Counted from the first letter of the stretch, positions 26,135 through 39,696 are shown. The stretch is 64,000 nt of DNA from Dimorphilus gyrociliatus (GCA_904063045.1 CAJFCJ010000019.1:2734684-2798683); one strand, 5' to 3'. Numbers and translations: made by a program. The notes: generated by a model from the letters alone, not told the origin.

Positions 26135-29100
26135 ATGTTTCAATGCGTTGTTGCTTTGCTCATCTCTCTTCTACTTCTTATTAGTTCTGAAGATTGTCCC
26201 CATAGAAATTATTACGATTCATTATGGAGCTTCTACAATAGATCAACGCAAATCATTGTGGTTGGACGAACTTACAGCGAGCTCAAACGGACCCCTAACA
26301 CGCCGGTGTCCCGAATTTTCATCAAGACCATTGGAAATAATGAACTTAATATAGGTCAGAAAACTACTACTTGGATTAATGTTGAAATCAATTCTAATGA
26401 ATTGTGTAAAAATCGATTACATAATAACACCAAATATATAAAAAAGAACAAAACTTATATATGGTATCTAAAAGCAAGCAAACGACCGCAAGAAAATATA
26501 GCCTTTCATGAGGCGTCAGCCTTTCCTGATTCGATACGAAACCGTAAAGTAGTCAATGCTCTAAAAAAAGCCACGTGTTCCAGATCAAAATGCGATGGTA
26601 AGTTTTTCACCCTTCAGACTAAATCAGATTTAATTTTTCGTTACGGTCGTCTCTCTTCTATCGATTACTTATAGCCGTCTCCCTGACGACTGTTTAATTT
26701 ATTGCAGCAAGGCTACCAAACGATCCTACGATCACAGCATCCTTCAAACGAAACAATCTGCATATCAACTGCAAAATCGACGGCGGCTATCCCAAAGCGG
26801 CAGCCTTGTTTATGAAAGATGGAAGACCCTTAAGAAAGGGTCATGTTCGTTATAAGAGGTAAACAGTTTCAAAGCCTCACACGTCTGATTAAGCATCTAA
26901 TCGCTAATTATTAACCGTGAAGAAACTCATGTATACTCCTATTTATACAAATATACAGTAGACAGTCTATATTTATAGGTGTAAATATAGTATATACAAT
27001 AGAATATAGAATAGTCAACATTTGCACATATATATATATATTGTTTTTTCAACATGCGTGTGTAGAATTGTTTAACAGTAAGTGTAAGGCACATGGTATA
27101 TTGATCGACTGCAATCTTCTATTCACGTAAGGATCACATACACACATAAAAACATCCTAACAGCTATACACACACCCTCACACAAAAGATCATCAACAAA
27201 ATTAAACCTTCATGGAATGCACTCTTTTTTTATTAATCCAATAATAGAAATTCAAATGATACCAGAAAGAAAAAAAATAGGTCTTGATAGATGAATACGA
27301 AATTGAACTCGTCCCTTGGGCCTTTTAGGCCTGTTTTGGTAGTAGAACGGCAAGTAGATAAACCAATGACAAAACAATTTTACCCTTACAGTATACCAAT
27401 ATTGTATAACAATAAAGTACAAAAGTAAAGAATCTGTAGGAATACAATACACATATATAAACAAATATTAAAGTATTATTAAATAGAAATATTCCTATAT
27501 CAAAACGTTAAGGTTCTCTTAAAAAAAAAGTCAATATATTAAAATTCTGACTTGAATATTAAATAGGCTAATTTGCGTACTTTCTTTTATTGAAAAATAT
27601 CGTGCAAGCTTTATTCGTAGGATAAAGATATTAGTAGCTTTTTTCTTTAAAAAAAAAATCAATACGTTCATTCTTGAAAAAAGAAGACTAACCACATAAA
27701 CATTTAGATTTTCGTACGAAAATATAAAAGTGATTGTCAAACGAAGCTGCTTTTATTGCCATTGTAAAGATAGAATATAAGAATATATTACTATGAATTG
27801 AAAGAATTTAAATTGTAAAGAATACAAAACATGAATTTATCGCCAAGTCTATGATTTTCTACAGGAATGGTATTACTCTGCGCATTCAAGATCGAAAAGA
27901 GGATGACAGCGGGATATATACATGTAAAGTGTTCAATGTAGCAGGATCTCGTACGAAAACAGTTACAGTTCCAAGAAACAAAAAACCAGTCGTAAAACCT
28001 AGTAAGTAGCCTCCTGTGTATATTCAGTTGTACCTCATGTGTTTTTTTACCAACAATGATTGCAATATGATATTAATACGCGCTTAAAGATTTTGCTGAT
28101 GATGAGCATATATCACAATTACACATAGATGGGATAAAGCCTATCTAAGCATAACAATAATCCTTTTAATCGCTAAGCTTTTCATTGTTTTACCTATCCT
28201 TTCGCAGAGATTCGGAAGATTCGAGCACAAATACCTAATAAAAGCGGTTTGTTCTGATTTTATTTCCGCTGTACTTTGTTTTTTTCATTGATATTAGCAA
28301 GAAAGAGCTTTCTTTGTGTTGATAGATCCCTTTTACCCAATTTATTGATATTTTCCAGCTAAATTTTTCTAATTTTGCTTCACTTTCCTTTTTCTTTTAC
28401 ATAAATAGCTGACAGCAGTACTGCTCCCACAACTGAAATGGTATCCATTTCAAGTATCTCGCCTTCTGGTCTGTCACCAAACGCCAGGGTGGAACACTGC
28501 AAAATACAGTCTTTCTGTCTAAATGGAGGTGTCTGCTATAACATACCTTCTATACATATGCGATTTTGCAGGTACGTTATAGAATCTTTTAAGAGGAACA
28601 CTAAGTAAAAGAAAAACTAGTCTACTATTAATAATACTAATAAGACGTATACTAATGCTAATAACATTAGTATTTTAATTTACTTAATAACTATTATTTT
28701 ACAATAAGTCAGTACTCTTCCAGATGTATTTGTCTAATTATTGTATCATCAAACAATTCTATTGTACTCATAAAGAGGATAATGAAACAAATGAGAAAAA
28801 AACCCTCTAACAAGGAAACTGGCTGTAATATTACAAAGAACAGAAAAAAACGTCGACAATCGATCCATTATGCAAAAGGGACAACGAGTTAGAACTGCGT
28901 TTAAATATTTTATATCCACAAGCGAGCTCAATTGTTTAGGAACGCGACGCGTTTCCAAAGAGCTTAGTAACACACATAAATTAGATATGAGCGTAAAAAA
29001 TTTCCATACAAAATTATCAAACCACTAAATCTAAAATTATTTGTATCTAATTGAATTGACTATTGATCTTAGAATGGTAGATGCTACTATAAAACGACAT

Positions 29101-30292
29101 TCAAGAAAATCTTGTACTGTTCTTTGGCCTTATTTTTTATTGACTTTATTGTTATTCTGTCAATTTTTATTGAAAAATTACTCATTTTCATTCGCTTAAG
29201 AGCTTATATTACACTTTCTAGCTATGAGCTTATAGAATGAAGGAAGTTTTATAATTTCAGAAGGGTTAGATGTATAAACAAGAAATTCTACCTTTCAGAA
29301 ATAAAACAATAATTACTTTAAATAAAAGAAAATAGATAAAATTCACTTATGTTCTTCACCTTATAACAAAAAAAAACAGAAATCAATTAATTTTCTACAG
29401 TATGAAAATATCAAGCGAACATAAAAAGAACTGAAAGCAAACATGCAATAGATAAAAGTAATTTTTAATTTACAATAATTTATCTAATACTCAAATTATT
29501 CGTTGTATATAAAACAGATTATAATTAATTGTATCCTTTTACAACAGTTTCAAAATTATTGATTTTAACCATAAATATAGATGTTGTAAAGTATGTGACT
29601 AAGGCAAAAACAAATTGTTACGAGTATTAGAGAAATCCCTTGTCGTTTGACAATTAATCCCATTAAAAAGTATTATTAATAACTTATTTAATTCGGTTTT
29701 TATTTCTTTGTTCAGATGTAAGGAGGACTATGTAGGATATAGATGTCAATTTCCATTCCCTGAAGGAATGATTGGCAAGATAGCAGGTAATCTTAGACGC
29801 TATTTGACAAATCATCACATGGAAATAATAATTAAAATTTATTAATTTTGTACAGAACAACAAAAATTAGAGACAGATAGAGTGATCACCCGTGTTATTT
29901 TGGCTGGTATAGTTCTTCTTCTCATTATGGTCATCCTACTCGCTTTTTTTATGAGATGCTTCCATAAATCGCAAAGAAAACGCTTCATGAGGTATAAACA
30001 AGAATTAAATGCAAAGGAACCTCTTGTTCAGAATCACAACTCGCTAAACGTAATTAATTTTTCTTGTATAATTACATAATTTATTTATTCTTTATCTTTT
30101 CTCTTCTTCTAAACAAAGATACAATACCAAACTCCTACAAATGTACACAGTATAGGGGTCCAAACAGATCCATCCTTGGACCCTAGTCTATTAGCAAGAC
30201 AAGGAAATAAATATGATGAATTTAATGAAGATTGTATAGCAGAATCTCAAGATTCGACGGATAAACGTCAAGGAATTTTCTTTTCACCCTAG
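26135..30292 (+). CDS. Neuregulin-like ErbB ligand precursor (Ig-EGF-TM)
   Basis: Eight exons: 26135-26597, 26708-26858, 27865-28001, 28208-28246, 28409-28571, 29716-29786, 29856-30049 and 30119-30292. All joins are GT-AG and phase-consistent, giving 463 residues. A signal peptide covers about residues 1-18. A ~135-residue Cys-containing N-terminal region that I do not recognise follows. An I-set Ig domain has its cysteines at about 176 and 225 with the DDSGIYTC motif. A Thr/Ser-rich spacer leads to one EGF domain (six cysteines, 294-328, CLNGGVC...CKEDYVGYRC) split by an intron after the fourth cysteine. A membrane helix spans about 355-374, followed by a basic HKSQRKRF and a ~85-residue tail. 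The Ig-EGF-TM-basic order is that of neuregulins, which are shed to activate ErbB/EGFR receptors; Drosophila Vein shares Ig-EGF but lacks the membrane helix. The 39-base exon 4 (28208-28246) is symmetrical and could be skipped in frame. Confidence 0.85.
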
Positions 30293-31974
30293 AAGATAGA
30301 AGAAGAATTACGAAATTTGATATATATGCAACAACAACAAAATCTAATAGCACACAATTTTTTACAGTATACTCTTCTTTATACTGTATGTTAACATTTA
30401 TAAAGTAAAAAAAAATGTCAGAAATTCAACGGCTAGTAGTTAAAAGTTCTATTGAAAGATACTTTAGTAATTTTATTATTATAAAGAATTTTTTTTCTAT
30501 CTTTTAAAAGGTTAAACGTTGATTACACGTTAACAATGAAAATTAAAAATGTTATCTATTGGCTTACTTAGAATTAGAGGACTTGAGTCATAAGGAAAGG
30601 AATTTGTAAATTCCCTAAACGTATGACCCTCCATCGCCTCTGCCTCCCACTCAGTCTTTTTATTTTTCCCCCCACACAGGCCTTCTCTTACCCGCAAAAA
30701 TACAAGCCTTTCCGTTGATATTGATATTCTTTTTATTATTACTTCTAAGGTCCCAACAATGCACACCTAACCCTGAATTCAAATAGATATTAACCTATTT
30801 TTATTTGAATCATTCCGTCCTGAATTTGTATATCTAAATATTTATTATAAGTCTTTTGCTTTCTATTTACATTCCCATATGAATAAGAAATTGGATTGCC
30901 TAAGTATATTAATTAACCTGTATATATTAAATATAATATATTACATATATGCCTACATAGAAATAAAAAATTTCTGTACTTTCCCCAAGATAAATCATTA
31001 AATATATTACTCAAATGATAAAAGACTATAAATTTTCTCTAAAAATGTGTCTATTCTTCTTTATTATTTTCTTCTATTACAATAGAACTGTTATTATTAA
31101 TATCAATTATTAATATTGAATTATTACTATATAAATAAAGCTATATATCATCGCAGTTTGCTAATTTTCCATTAAAAAAATAACTAAACGTTACCGATTA
31201 CAAGTGAAAAGAGATAGCTTCGTACTTTTTTGTTTTTTTTTTTTACTTTACAAAGAACTCTATGTTCTATTGTTACTGCTAGATAAAAAGCATCAATTTT
31301 TTTTCAGTATATAGGCAATAAGAAAGTCGATAATTATGGTCAGATTTACTTAAGCGTACTTAATTAGTTTACCAAACAACAAAAGCATCAAATCGAAATT
31401 TCTGATCGATAGATATAAAATTTATCAAGCTAATTTCCTCTACTACTATTTTTTAAAGGAGGGAAAAAGGAGCAATCTCTTAAGGAACATATAGTTATCC
31501 ATTTAGGGAAGGAAGAGTGGCTTGCTATTAACTTTTTTTTTGTACAACAATATATCTAAATTGTCGTAAATTTTCCTTTTTTTTTATATTTCTACAGCTG
31601 AAAATGGCAAGATAGCGGAACTTATCAAAAAAAAATATGTATATCTAAGCATTTATAGCAATTATTTATATTACTTTTACAATATATAGCAATTTCGTAT
31701 AGTATTAACTAAAACACGTATGTTCAACCTTTATTATCTTTACTATGTGAAGATAGAGGGCCTTTGAACAGTCTTCTAACGCCATCTACCGTTTAAATAT
31801 GACATTACAAATTTCCGTCGTTATTAAACGAGCTCAGAGCAGCTGATAAAAGCAATTGTTAATGATTTTGCGTTTTAAGTGTAATTGTGAAAAGAAGCAA
31901 AAATGGGGGAAAATAGAATACAATGTATAAGGTAAAGTTCTTGATAGAGTTTTTCATTGAAGATAACCTTTAAA
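30293..31974. other. Intergenic between neuregulin-like gene and Pox neuro (tail-to-tail)
   Basis: AT-rich and without a gene. It must contain both 3' UTRs. One CTCF-like 8-mer lies at 31780, about 200 bases past the Pox neuro stop. Confidence 0.6.
31780..31787 (-). promoter_or_regulatory. CTCF-like motif (CGCCATCT on + strand)
   Basis: Context tctaacgccatctaccgt, lying between two convergent genes. Confidence 0.35.
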
Positions 31975-34205
31975 TCACACAAAAAGATTGGTTTTGTTTG
32001 GTTTGCAACTATCCGAATATTCCAATTTTGGCGATGCTTGCTTATCGGTTTCTATAGTTACTTGAAAATTCAATTGAACAGAAGTCTTATGTTCAGCAGA
32101 TTTCTCATTAGCAGTTTTTTCTCTGTTTTTGTCATATTCTTGCTCTGGAAGAGAGTCGTCGTCGTCGTCGTCGTCGTCCTTTTCTAAAAAATTAAATAAT
32201 AAGGTTTAACAAACTTTTTATGATAAAGTATTAACAAAGATTATCAAAGTTGTTAATTATTGTGGTTGTTTGTCACCATCAGACATGAAACGATACATTT
32301 AATAAGCTGTTAAATATTATTTACCTTCTTTCACCTCTACACTTTCCGGACTACTGTCATTTTCATCCTTTAATATTTCATCAATAGTATATTTCGTTAT
32401 ATGTCTTCTTTTGGTGGCTGGAGGACCTTGCTTTTTATAAGAAGAAGATGAAGGTAGAAATAAGCTTGGCTGGTGGCTCCAGTAAAAAGGGGTTACGTAA
32501 TGTGGAAGAACGGGAAAAGGATTAAACGTCGATGTTGAACTTTGGGTTAACTGCAAGCTATGGTTCGAATCGTTGCTCCCCGACATTGAAGTAGCGTTTC
32601 TTAATATTCTATTTATAGAACTAACGCTTGGAGCCGACTGTTCGTCACAAATCCTTTCTTTCAGCAATACATCACGAATTTCCCAGGCAAATAACGATGG
32701 ATTCTCCTCCTTTATTTTCATTATACGTCGAACTATTATTGGTGTCGCAACATGCTGTTTGATTGATTAAAGGAAATATAAACAAATGTTTATCATATTC
32801 AAAATTTTTATTAAAAAAATTGACATTTGACAAACCTTATTCTTATTCCCGCCAATTGAACCAGGTTTTATGCTACCCGTCTCATAGTACCTCGTTAAAA
32901 TTTTACTAACGCAGCCATGAGAAACAAGTAACTGTCTTGAAATGTCACATGGTCTAACACCCATTAACGCCATTTCTACAATCCTTCTTCGAACTTGTGT
33001 CGGAAGAGGTCGGCCATTAACGAAGACACCGCCCAATTGGTTGACACCGGTTTGCCCTGGAATACGATAATTCAGTCATTCAAATAAACAAAGATAAATG
33101 GCGCACGAAAAAGAATTCAATATCAAAGAAAGCGCTGGTCATTGAAGCATCTTTTAAGTTTCATCTTTCCTTATAAACTGCCCTCTGGCTACTTGACTGC
33201 TGTTTATAGATACAATATGGTTGAATTTAAGAACGTATGCTATCGGATCGATTAGTTATTCGATATTGTTCAGGTGCGTCTCCCCTCCTTATAAATAAAC
33301 GGTGAAAGGATTCACTTTTTTAAACGTTAATGCAATTGAAAGGGGCACGTGCAACTAAACGCCATTTTATGCCGCACCGTTTCAACAGATAATTTTCTTG
33401 AAAAATAGACGTCCGGCAAACAAGCACTTTTCGTCTTTCATGTTGTGAATGATTATGTCTACTTTGACAACATAATTGCATTGAAATTTCTTAATATTGA
33501 CGCAGCGTGTGCGTATATGCGTAAATACGTGCTCCATTTGTGATCGTTGCGGTTGTTCACTTTAAACTTGGTTATCAAAATTCGACAAAAGAGACAATAG
33601 AATTAAATTTAACTAGCTATAATTATTTTTCTTTTTCTTTATTCATTTAAACTAATTGAAGCCTATTTGTTTCAATTTAATGTAACTAAGCTTTTCCATA
33701 TTGTTTACATTAATCCATCAAATTTTGTTACTTTGTATTTAGAAAGGATACAAAATAGCGTTTATCAGAATAAATCCAATAGAAGCTATGACCCTTTAAT
33801 CTTAAAACTCTTTTGTAGCAAAAAAGCATAAAATCATAGAATAATAATTATTTGAAACAAATCTCTCTCTCAAGGGAATTGTTATTTTACAGTCACTTTT
33901 TCATATCTAATTAATTAAAAGAACAAAAAGAGCAACTAAGACATTGTTTTCTAAAAAAAGGGAAATAAATTTAAGTAACAGTCTTACAAGTAAATTTGCT
34001 TTGAAAAGTCTCCAACGTGATGAAATAAATGCTAAAATCTTATCTACATAGTTGGAATATAAGATAGTCTTCTCTTACAATATTGAAATATGAAGAATTA
34101 TTCATGAACTATTTAAAGTAACCGTTAAATAATACGAATCTAGAAACAGGATTTTAATATGGTGTACTAACCAGTATGAGGCATGGCAACACGTCCGGAC
34201 TTCAT
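31975..34205 (-). CDS. PoxN: Pox neuro (Pax-alpha type) paired-domain transcription factor
   Basis: Four exons in minus order: 34205-34172, 33056-32836, 32754-32325 and 32183-31975. Phases 1, 0 and 1 close to 297 residues. Exon 1 encodes only [11 protein letters not shown]. Exons 2 and 3 encode the 128-residue paired domain ([102 protein letters not shown]). The [19 protein letters not shown] and KEEN choices match Drosophila Pox neuro better than Pax2/5/8 or Pax6. No homeodomain is present, as expected. Downstream lies KYTIDEILK, an octapeptide-like (eh1-type) motif that would recruit Groucho/TLE. Exon 4 adds a run of eight Asp and an acidic or polar tail; it is supported by a good acceptor and phase but by no homology. 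The gene specifies chemosensory or neural lineages in insects. Confidence 0.92.
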
Positions 34206-35018
34206 TGATTTCCAAAGCTCACTGTTAAAGTCAAATCAAGACGCGTGCCGTAGGCGGTGAAACTCGTAGCTCCGCCCCTGCCCTGATTAACAACCAATGA
34301 GCTCGCTTTGCGGATCGTCTGAACAGTTTTCCTTTTTTTACTTAATCTATGTCATCACTATTCTTTGTATAAATATACGACAATTTCGCCTGATTCAATT
34401 TTGTTTAAATAAAAAATTGATAATAGGGTAATAGAATAATTAATCTCCGGCAATGTCGAAGAGATGCTGAAACAAAAAAGATAAATTGAACGACGATTAG
34501 TGTCGAACATATTATTTACGCTGCTCAATTTATATTTTAAATCGGTTAATGAAGGAAAGACGATGACAGGAGGCAAGGACACGCAAGAGACCATAATCTC
34601 TACATCTCCTTAAGTGGCGCCATGTACATTCCAGAGACGTCCGTAGGAGAAACCCTACTGTGAGGAGTCAACTTTCGTATCCGTACACCTACAACTAACC
34701 TTTCTTCAATGCGTTAAACTTGAGCGTAATATTCCCTAAAACTGCTGGGTTATACTGTAAACATTTTCTTCGCACTTTTCCGTTCGAATAAATCGGCTGG
34801 CAAATCGATTATATTAGGAAAGTGAAAATTGTAGTTAATAAAACAACACGCAGAACACCAGTTCAAACGTCATCTCCCAGCTTGCTTTTCGTGTAGTGAA
34901 GCTCTCGGTCGGGCATTTGAATAGTCGAGTTGAGCTCGAGTGACTCGCGATGACTCGAGAATACGTTGTTGATAACGACTTGAATTAGAAGTCTGCAGAT
35001 AATCACGTAACGGCCCAA

Positions 35019-35026
35019 TGACGTCA
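35019..35026. promoter_or_regulatory. CRE palindrome TGACGTCA
   Basis: Perfect CREB/ATF consensus about 0.8 kb upstream of the Pox neuro ATG. Identical sites occur at 38474-38481 and 59305-59312. Confidence 0.3.
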
Positions 35027-36320
35027 CGCATATTTTGTAAGCGCTTTAATAGTGAACTGTATTGTGTAAATATATATAAAGGAAAGAGGGCTCTTCAGAA
35101 TATTAATCAGTTTTAAATATGAAAATTTTCACTTGTAATTAATACGTATATATTTCAAAGATCGTTTGGTGTTCAGAGCTCAATATAGCGAAACAAAAGA
35201 GCTGAAGGCGTATCGAGCAAACCGCAGGTGAAAACGAGGGCAGCAAACGGAAGCGGTGGCGCACAATTATAGCGAGAGAGGGAATGAATGACTGAGAGGA
35301 ACAGCTTGCCTTATTTCCGGTCGCTACCGCAATATACATAGGCGCAGCAACCGTGTTCGGTCGTTGTGGAAAATCAGAACTTGCTTGATGATGACATTGC
35401 TTGACGTGCATACAAGGCAGGTGCTTTTCGCACGCCATTCATCCCTTCTTTTTGCTTTTCAACATATTTATTCGATGTATATAAAAGTATAGAGTAGGAC
35501 TATGATGTTATCATTTGTTGTTTTAGATAAATTTCTGCCAATAGTTGAATAAAATTACTTCCTCGTTATAATTACTTCGGGGAGTTCTATATAATTTATA
35601 TCTTCAGGTAAAATTTTCGGGCATTTGCTTTTTCATTCATAGAATAATTATTTTTCTTTTATATATTAAGACTTACATTTGTACTGATAAATAAATTATT
35701 TAAATACAATATTTCATATAGATATCATACCAACTATGGTAAAAACAATATTGAAATTATAACAATTCGCTACACTACAGAGGTTTAGCGTCTTACGAAA
35801 GCACTACTTATTAATTATTTACATATTTTAGAGATTTAAAAAGTTACATCTATTAGAATAGATAAAGGTCATATTGTTGGTATAAAAAACTAATAAATCA
35901 TGAATATGCATAAATGAATATCTTATCATAAATAAGATTTTTCTTTATTTATTAAAAACGTTAAGTTCATTTCGAATAGACTGCATACCTATCGAAAAAA
36001 GGTTAAGAAAGAAATGGTGGTTATCGCGCATACATCGCTCAATTCCAATGAAATTTATTCAAATTAGCCTCTTGTCATGTAAACTGTAGATGAATCAATC
36101 TGATACGTTTGCAAAACTTTGAAAAGAACTGACCATTTGAAAGACAATGAATTATTTACGAAATAAAATACAAATTGATATATAATTTATCAATTGTTTA
36201 AATAAACAGCACTCTCCGACATCTAGCGCCAGTAAATAGTGTAGGTGGTTTAACGGTTCAGTGATAGTAACGCTTAGTCTTTTGTTAGAAAAGAAAAAAA
36301 AACTTTTTTCTAATAGATAG

Positions 36321-36328
36321 CGCCATCT
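36321..36328 (-). promoter_or_regulatory. CTCF-like motif (CGCCATCT on + strand)
   Basis: Context agatagcgccatctcctg. About 100 bases upstream lies acatctagcgccag, a degenerate relative. Confidence 0.35.
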
Positions 36329-37316
36329 CCTGTGCTTTTCAATAATAGTCATGCAGATGGAGTAATGAAACACATCTCTCCGTCCAAATTCTAAAGGCTA
36401 AGAAATGTATAAGAAGTGCCTACCCGAGCAAATAATGAATAATTTTTGAAAAAAGAAATATTATATAAGTTAATCTACTTAGGCGTAACAAATAAGTATT
36501 GAAATGCTAAAATATCTAGGAAGGTATTTCTTTGTATTGGCGTCTTTTGCTGTACAACTACGTGCTTATAAATAAATATAGGATTCCGCATTAGTCGTCA
36601 TTATAACACCAGCTCCTTAAACCGTATTTATCAAAAAAAAAAAACTCTGCCAAGATATTGTTTACGTTTCAAAACATTCTTTAGAAACCTGACTAGGGGA
36701 AAAAATTAACTTTCTGGATGAATAATCCTAATAATATGATTCTATAAGCTCATCAAGTAATACGAGCTTTATTATATAATTTGTATAAACTATTTTATCA
36801 GATAGTTTGTTTTTATGATGGAATTATATGGATGATACTGTTTCATTTCAAAAGAAACATAATAAATTATGTATTATATAGAAGAAGCCTTTATAAAAAC
36901 ATCTTTTAGTTTTACTTCTCCATTATAAATTATGAAATGATTTTTATTAATAAAGAAAAAACCCTAGTGGATAATATAAAAGAGGATTATGTATATTTTT
37001 TTAGTTAATTATTTATATACCAATTATCGTGAATTTCTATTTTAAATATAGTAAATAACAAGCCATTTAGATTGTTTTATATTCTTTTTATAACTGCTTC
37101 TCAATCGTAAAAAATACTTTCTGTTTAATTCATCTTTTTTATGTTATTTAATTCTAATTTGAGTCTATCAGAAGAAAAAGCCGATTGCTAAATTACCGTA
37201 TTCTATGGTAAAGCCGCTTAAAAATTTTTCGATTAAAATTTAACGAGAACAGAGACTCAAACGAAGAAAACCAGAGTTTAATATGTATACCAATAGATCC
37301 ATCCTTTTTAACCTGC

Positions 37317-37324
37317 AGATGGCG
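37317..37324 (+). promoter_or_regulatory. CTCF-like motif AGATGGCG
   Basis: Context cctgcagatggcgtttct in intergenic sequence. Confidence 0.35.
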
Positions 37325-38473
37325 TTTCTTATTTACTTTTCAAATGATACTGTCGCAGTAGTAACTATTTTATATAACTGATTTTGTCTATATCTAATAC
37401 AGTATATTCGTGCCGAAACGGCTTATTTTTTGCGATTGATTGACATTGTATATTGTATCAATTGATGATAAAGACTCATATGTTTAATTCATATGGAATA
37501 GTATATTTCAAATAGACATCAATTGCCTTTAGCTAAATGATATAAATGAAAGTAATTTATAATACCTTTGCCATGATACTTCAAGCATTTTAGCTCGAAA
37601 TATCAAAGGTAAAGTAAAGCTACAAGTATCTAAATTACATCTCTATCTCACATATACATCGCAATTCTTCTATAAAAATATTTACACATTAAACGAGTCT
37701 AATCTGTCAAAATTGAGTCTTATGAGAAAAGAGAATATTTAAGAAATCTTCATCATCTCTTCAGTAAGGATTACAAGGAAAATAGATTATAGATTTAATC
37801 TGTTAAATCTTTATATTAGTAAGGTTTTAAGTCAAGTTATTAACTGCGTACAGCTTAATTCCTATATATCTTTGCTAATAATTTTTTTACAGCCTTTTAA
37901 TTGGGATTTTATTCCAATGAATTGAGGTTTTTTTTTAGATGTGATGTGATCGCCAGAAAGTAAATGAAAGCAAATCAGAGCAAATCACGGAAGACATTGT
38001 AAATAAATAATGACTTCATTTCCCGACAGCTCTGTATGATGAAAGAAGCACAGAGACGCCGCTATACTCTATAGAAATATGCTATTTTTATAGACGCTCG
38101 TTTCTTTATTTAAAAATAAATAGAAGAACAAACAAGTCGAAAGAATGAATTTTATCTATAGTTTTTAAATATTCCATCTTTTTTCATAAAGGACTTTAGT
38201 TTATCTCAAATTTATATTAGCACATTAAGCGCAGATGTTTTTCTATCGTTTTCTAAAGAAAATAGCTTCAAAAGAAAAGGAAAAGGGCAAGGACGTAACG
38301 GAGAAATTTGAGCGATTCTTAGATACTCTTCGCCTAATCTGGTAATTGAAAGTCAAGCTAAACGCGTGCAACCACATTATCGTATTACTGAGACAATAGA
38401 TAGATGAGTGGTAATGGGTTAAATTGCTTGTCAATTAAATAGTACAATTACGTAATTGTTGACTTGAAGTCTT

Positions 38474-38481
38474 TGACGTCA
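38474..38481. promoter_or_regulatory. CRE palindrome TGACGTCA
   Basis: Perfect CREB/ATF consensus in intergenic DNA about 0.7 kb beyond the bHLH stop codon. Confidence 0.25.
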
Positions 38482-39216
38482 TCAAATCATCCAAGCGAAA
38501 TAACCTAAACAAAAACTTTATTCTATAAGAAAGGGGTGAATGACTAAAACAATAAAAACTTAATTTAGGAAAAGTGACGCTTTCAAGGTGCATTAGGTCA
38601 AATATACTTCAACATGCAATATAAAGATTGTCAAAAGCTTGAACTATAAATTTAAAGACCAAGAAAGGAATAAAGGAAAGAAAAACTATTAAGAGTCTAT
38701 ATATTTTCATTATTTAGTTTTAGAATTATATTTCTTTCCAATTGGATATTAAAAGACGCAAGTGTTGAGTGCAATAATATGTAGACATCTCTATAAAGAA
38801 GTGCACATAATGTGTATATAAGTAGTTAAAGCACAAACAGATAAAGAAACAGCACGGCGCCAGACGGCACTCAAAATTCTATAGAACGCAAATTGATCTC
38901 GCGAGCAATGGCGCGTGCAACCGGCACCAAGGCGTTCTTTTCCTGCGTTGTTATGTAATATACTTAATTAAAGGACGATTTTGATTAAACAATGTTTTGT
39001 ATTCTCAATTCTTTTTATGAAGTGGAAAAAAGTTAAGACGAAAAAAGATAAAGAAGATGAAGATGAGAAGAGTCATGATAAGTAGGATTGGAGTTGAGTT
39101 GGAGCGAGGGGCTGCTGAACAGTTCTTGAGTACGCAAGTGACCAGTAAGAATGTGCGGCAGGCATTAAATGAGAAGGTGCTGGTAGTTGATGGAGAGGTG
39201 CTGGCGGCTGTAAACA

Positions 39217-39696
39217 TTAAAAGAGAGCTTTGAAGATACTGTCGTCAACACTTAAAAATTGTGACAATACCGTATTGTTCACTTCCATATTTTTCCAGGT
39301 TTCTGCTGAATTTTCTTTTGATGGTAAAGTTTGATCGTGCTCCGATATAAGACTTTGAAGAGATTGAATGTAGTCGATTGCTATTCTTAAGGTTTTCACT
39401 TTTGAAAGTCGTTTATGGCGATTTTCGTATGGGATGTGTCGTCTTAAATAAGTAAAAGCTGAATTTACGTTCTGAACCCTCTTGCGTTCTCTTGCGTTCC
39501 TTTTTGCAACAACCTGAACTGGTTTGGCACTATGAGGAACATGCTTGTAAGTTGTGTTGCTTCGTCGCTTCTTCTTTTTTGGAGAATTTTGAATAGTCTG
39601 GAAACTTGAAGGAGAGGTTGGTGGTTGTTGATTATCAGCAAACATGCAGGAAGACATTTTGATCGAAAGTGCTCCAAACTTAGGAGCAGGTTTCAT
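39217..39696 (-). CDS. Achaete-scute family bHLH transcription factor
   Basis: Intronless reading frame of 159 residues. Residues 40-45 form a basic KKKKRR cluster that may be a nuclear signal. The bHLH domain covers about 63-116: basic region AKRNARERKRVQNVN with the E-box-reading Glu (NARERxR), helix 1 SAFTYLRRHIP, a short loop YENRHKR, and helix 2 LSKVKTLRIAIDYIQSLQSL. VNxxFxxLRxHIP with LSKVxTLRxAxxYIxxLQ is the achaete-scute (ASCL) pattern. The RLSKV loop end leans toward the ASCL3/4/5 (ASCb) side more than to proneural ASCL1, but that assignment is uncertain. These factors dimerise with E proteins (Daughterless/E12) to start neural or glandular fates. The short tail ends SVDDSIFKALF, and an acidic-hydrophobic C-terminus is common in the family. 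The start could instead be Met14. It sits upstream of Pox neuro in the same orientation, about 5 kb away. Confidence 0.85.
   Translation of the reverse strand: MKPAPKFGALSIKMSSCMFADNQQPPTSPSSFQTIQNSPKKKKRRSNTTYKHVPHSAKPVQVVAKRNARERKRVQNVNSAFTYLRRHIPYENRHKRLSKVKTLRIAIDYIQSLQSLISEHDQTLPSKENSAETWKNMEVNNTVLSQFLSVDDSIFKALF

Larger units (their letters stand above)
34206..39216. other. Intergenic between Pox neuro 5' end and bHLH 3' end
   Basis: No gene recognised. A moderately GC-richer stretch (about 34.6-35.45 kb) upstream of Pox neuro contains a perfect CRE at 35019, consistent with a promoter or enhancer. Another CRE lies at 38474. CTCF-like 8-mers lie at 36321 and 37317. Confidence 0.55.

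Noticed and set aside
31957-32187. Open frame on the + strand across the Pox neuro last exon
   Set aside because: Its valine run is the antisense of the GAC (Asp) repeat in Pox neuro exon 4. The minus-strand reading has matching splice phase.
32550-32600. GGTTCGAATC-like T-arm as a possible tRNA
   Set aside because: It lies within the Pox neuro coding exon, and no matching acceptor or anticodon stems could be formed.
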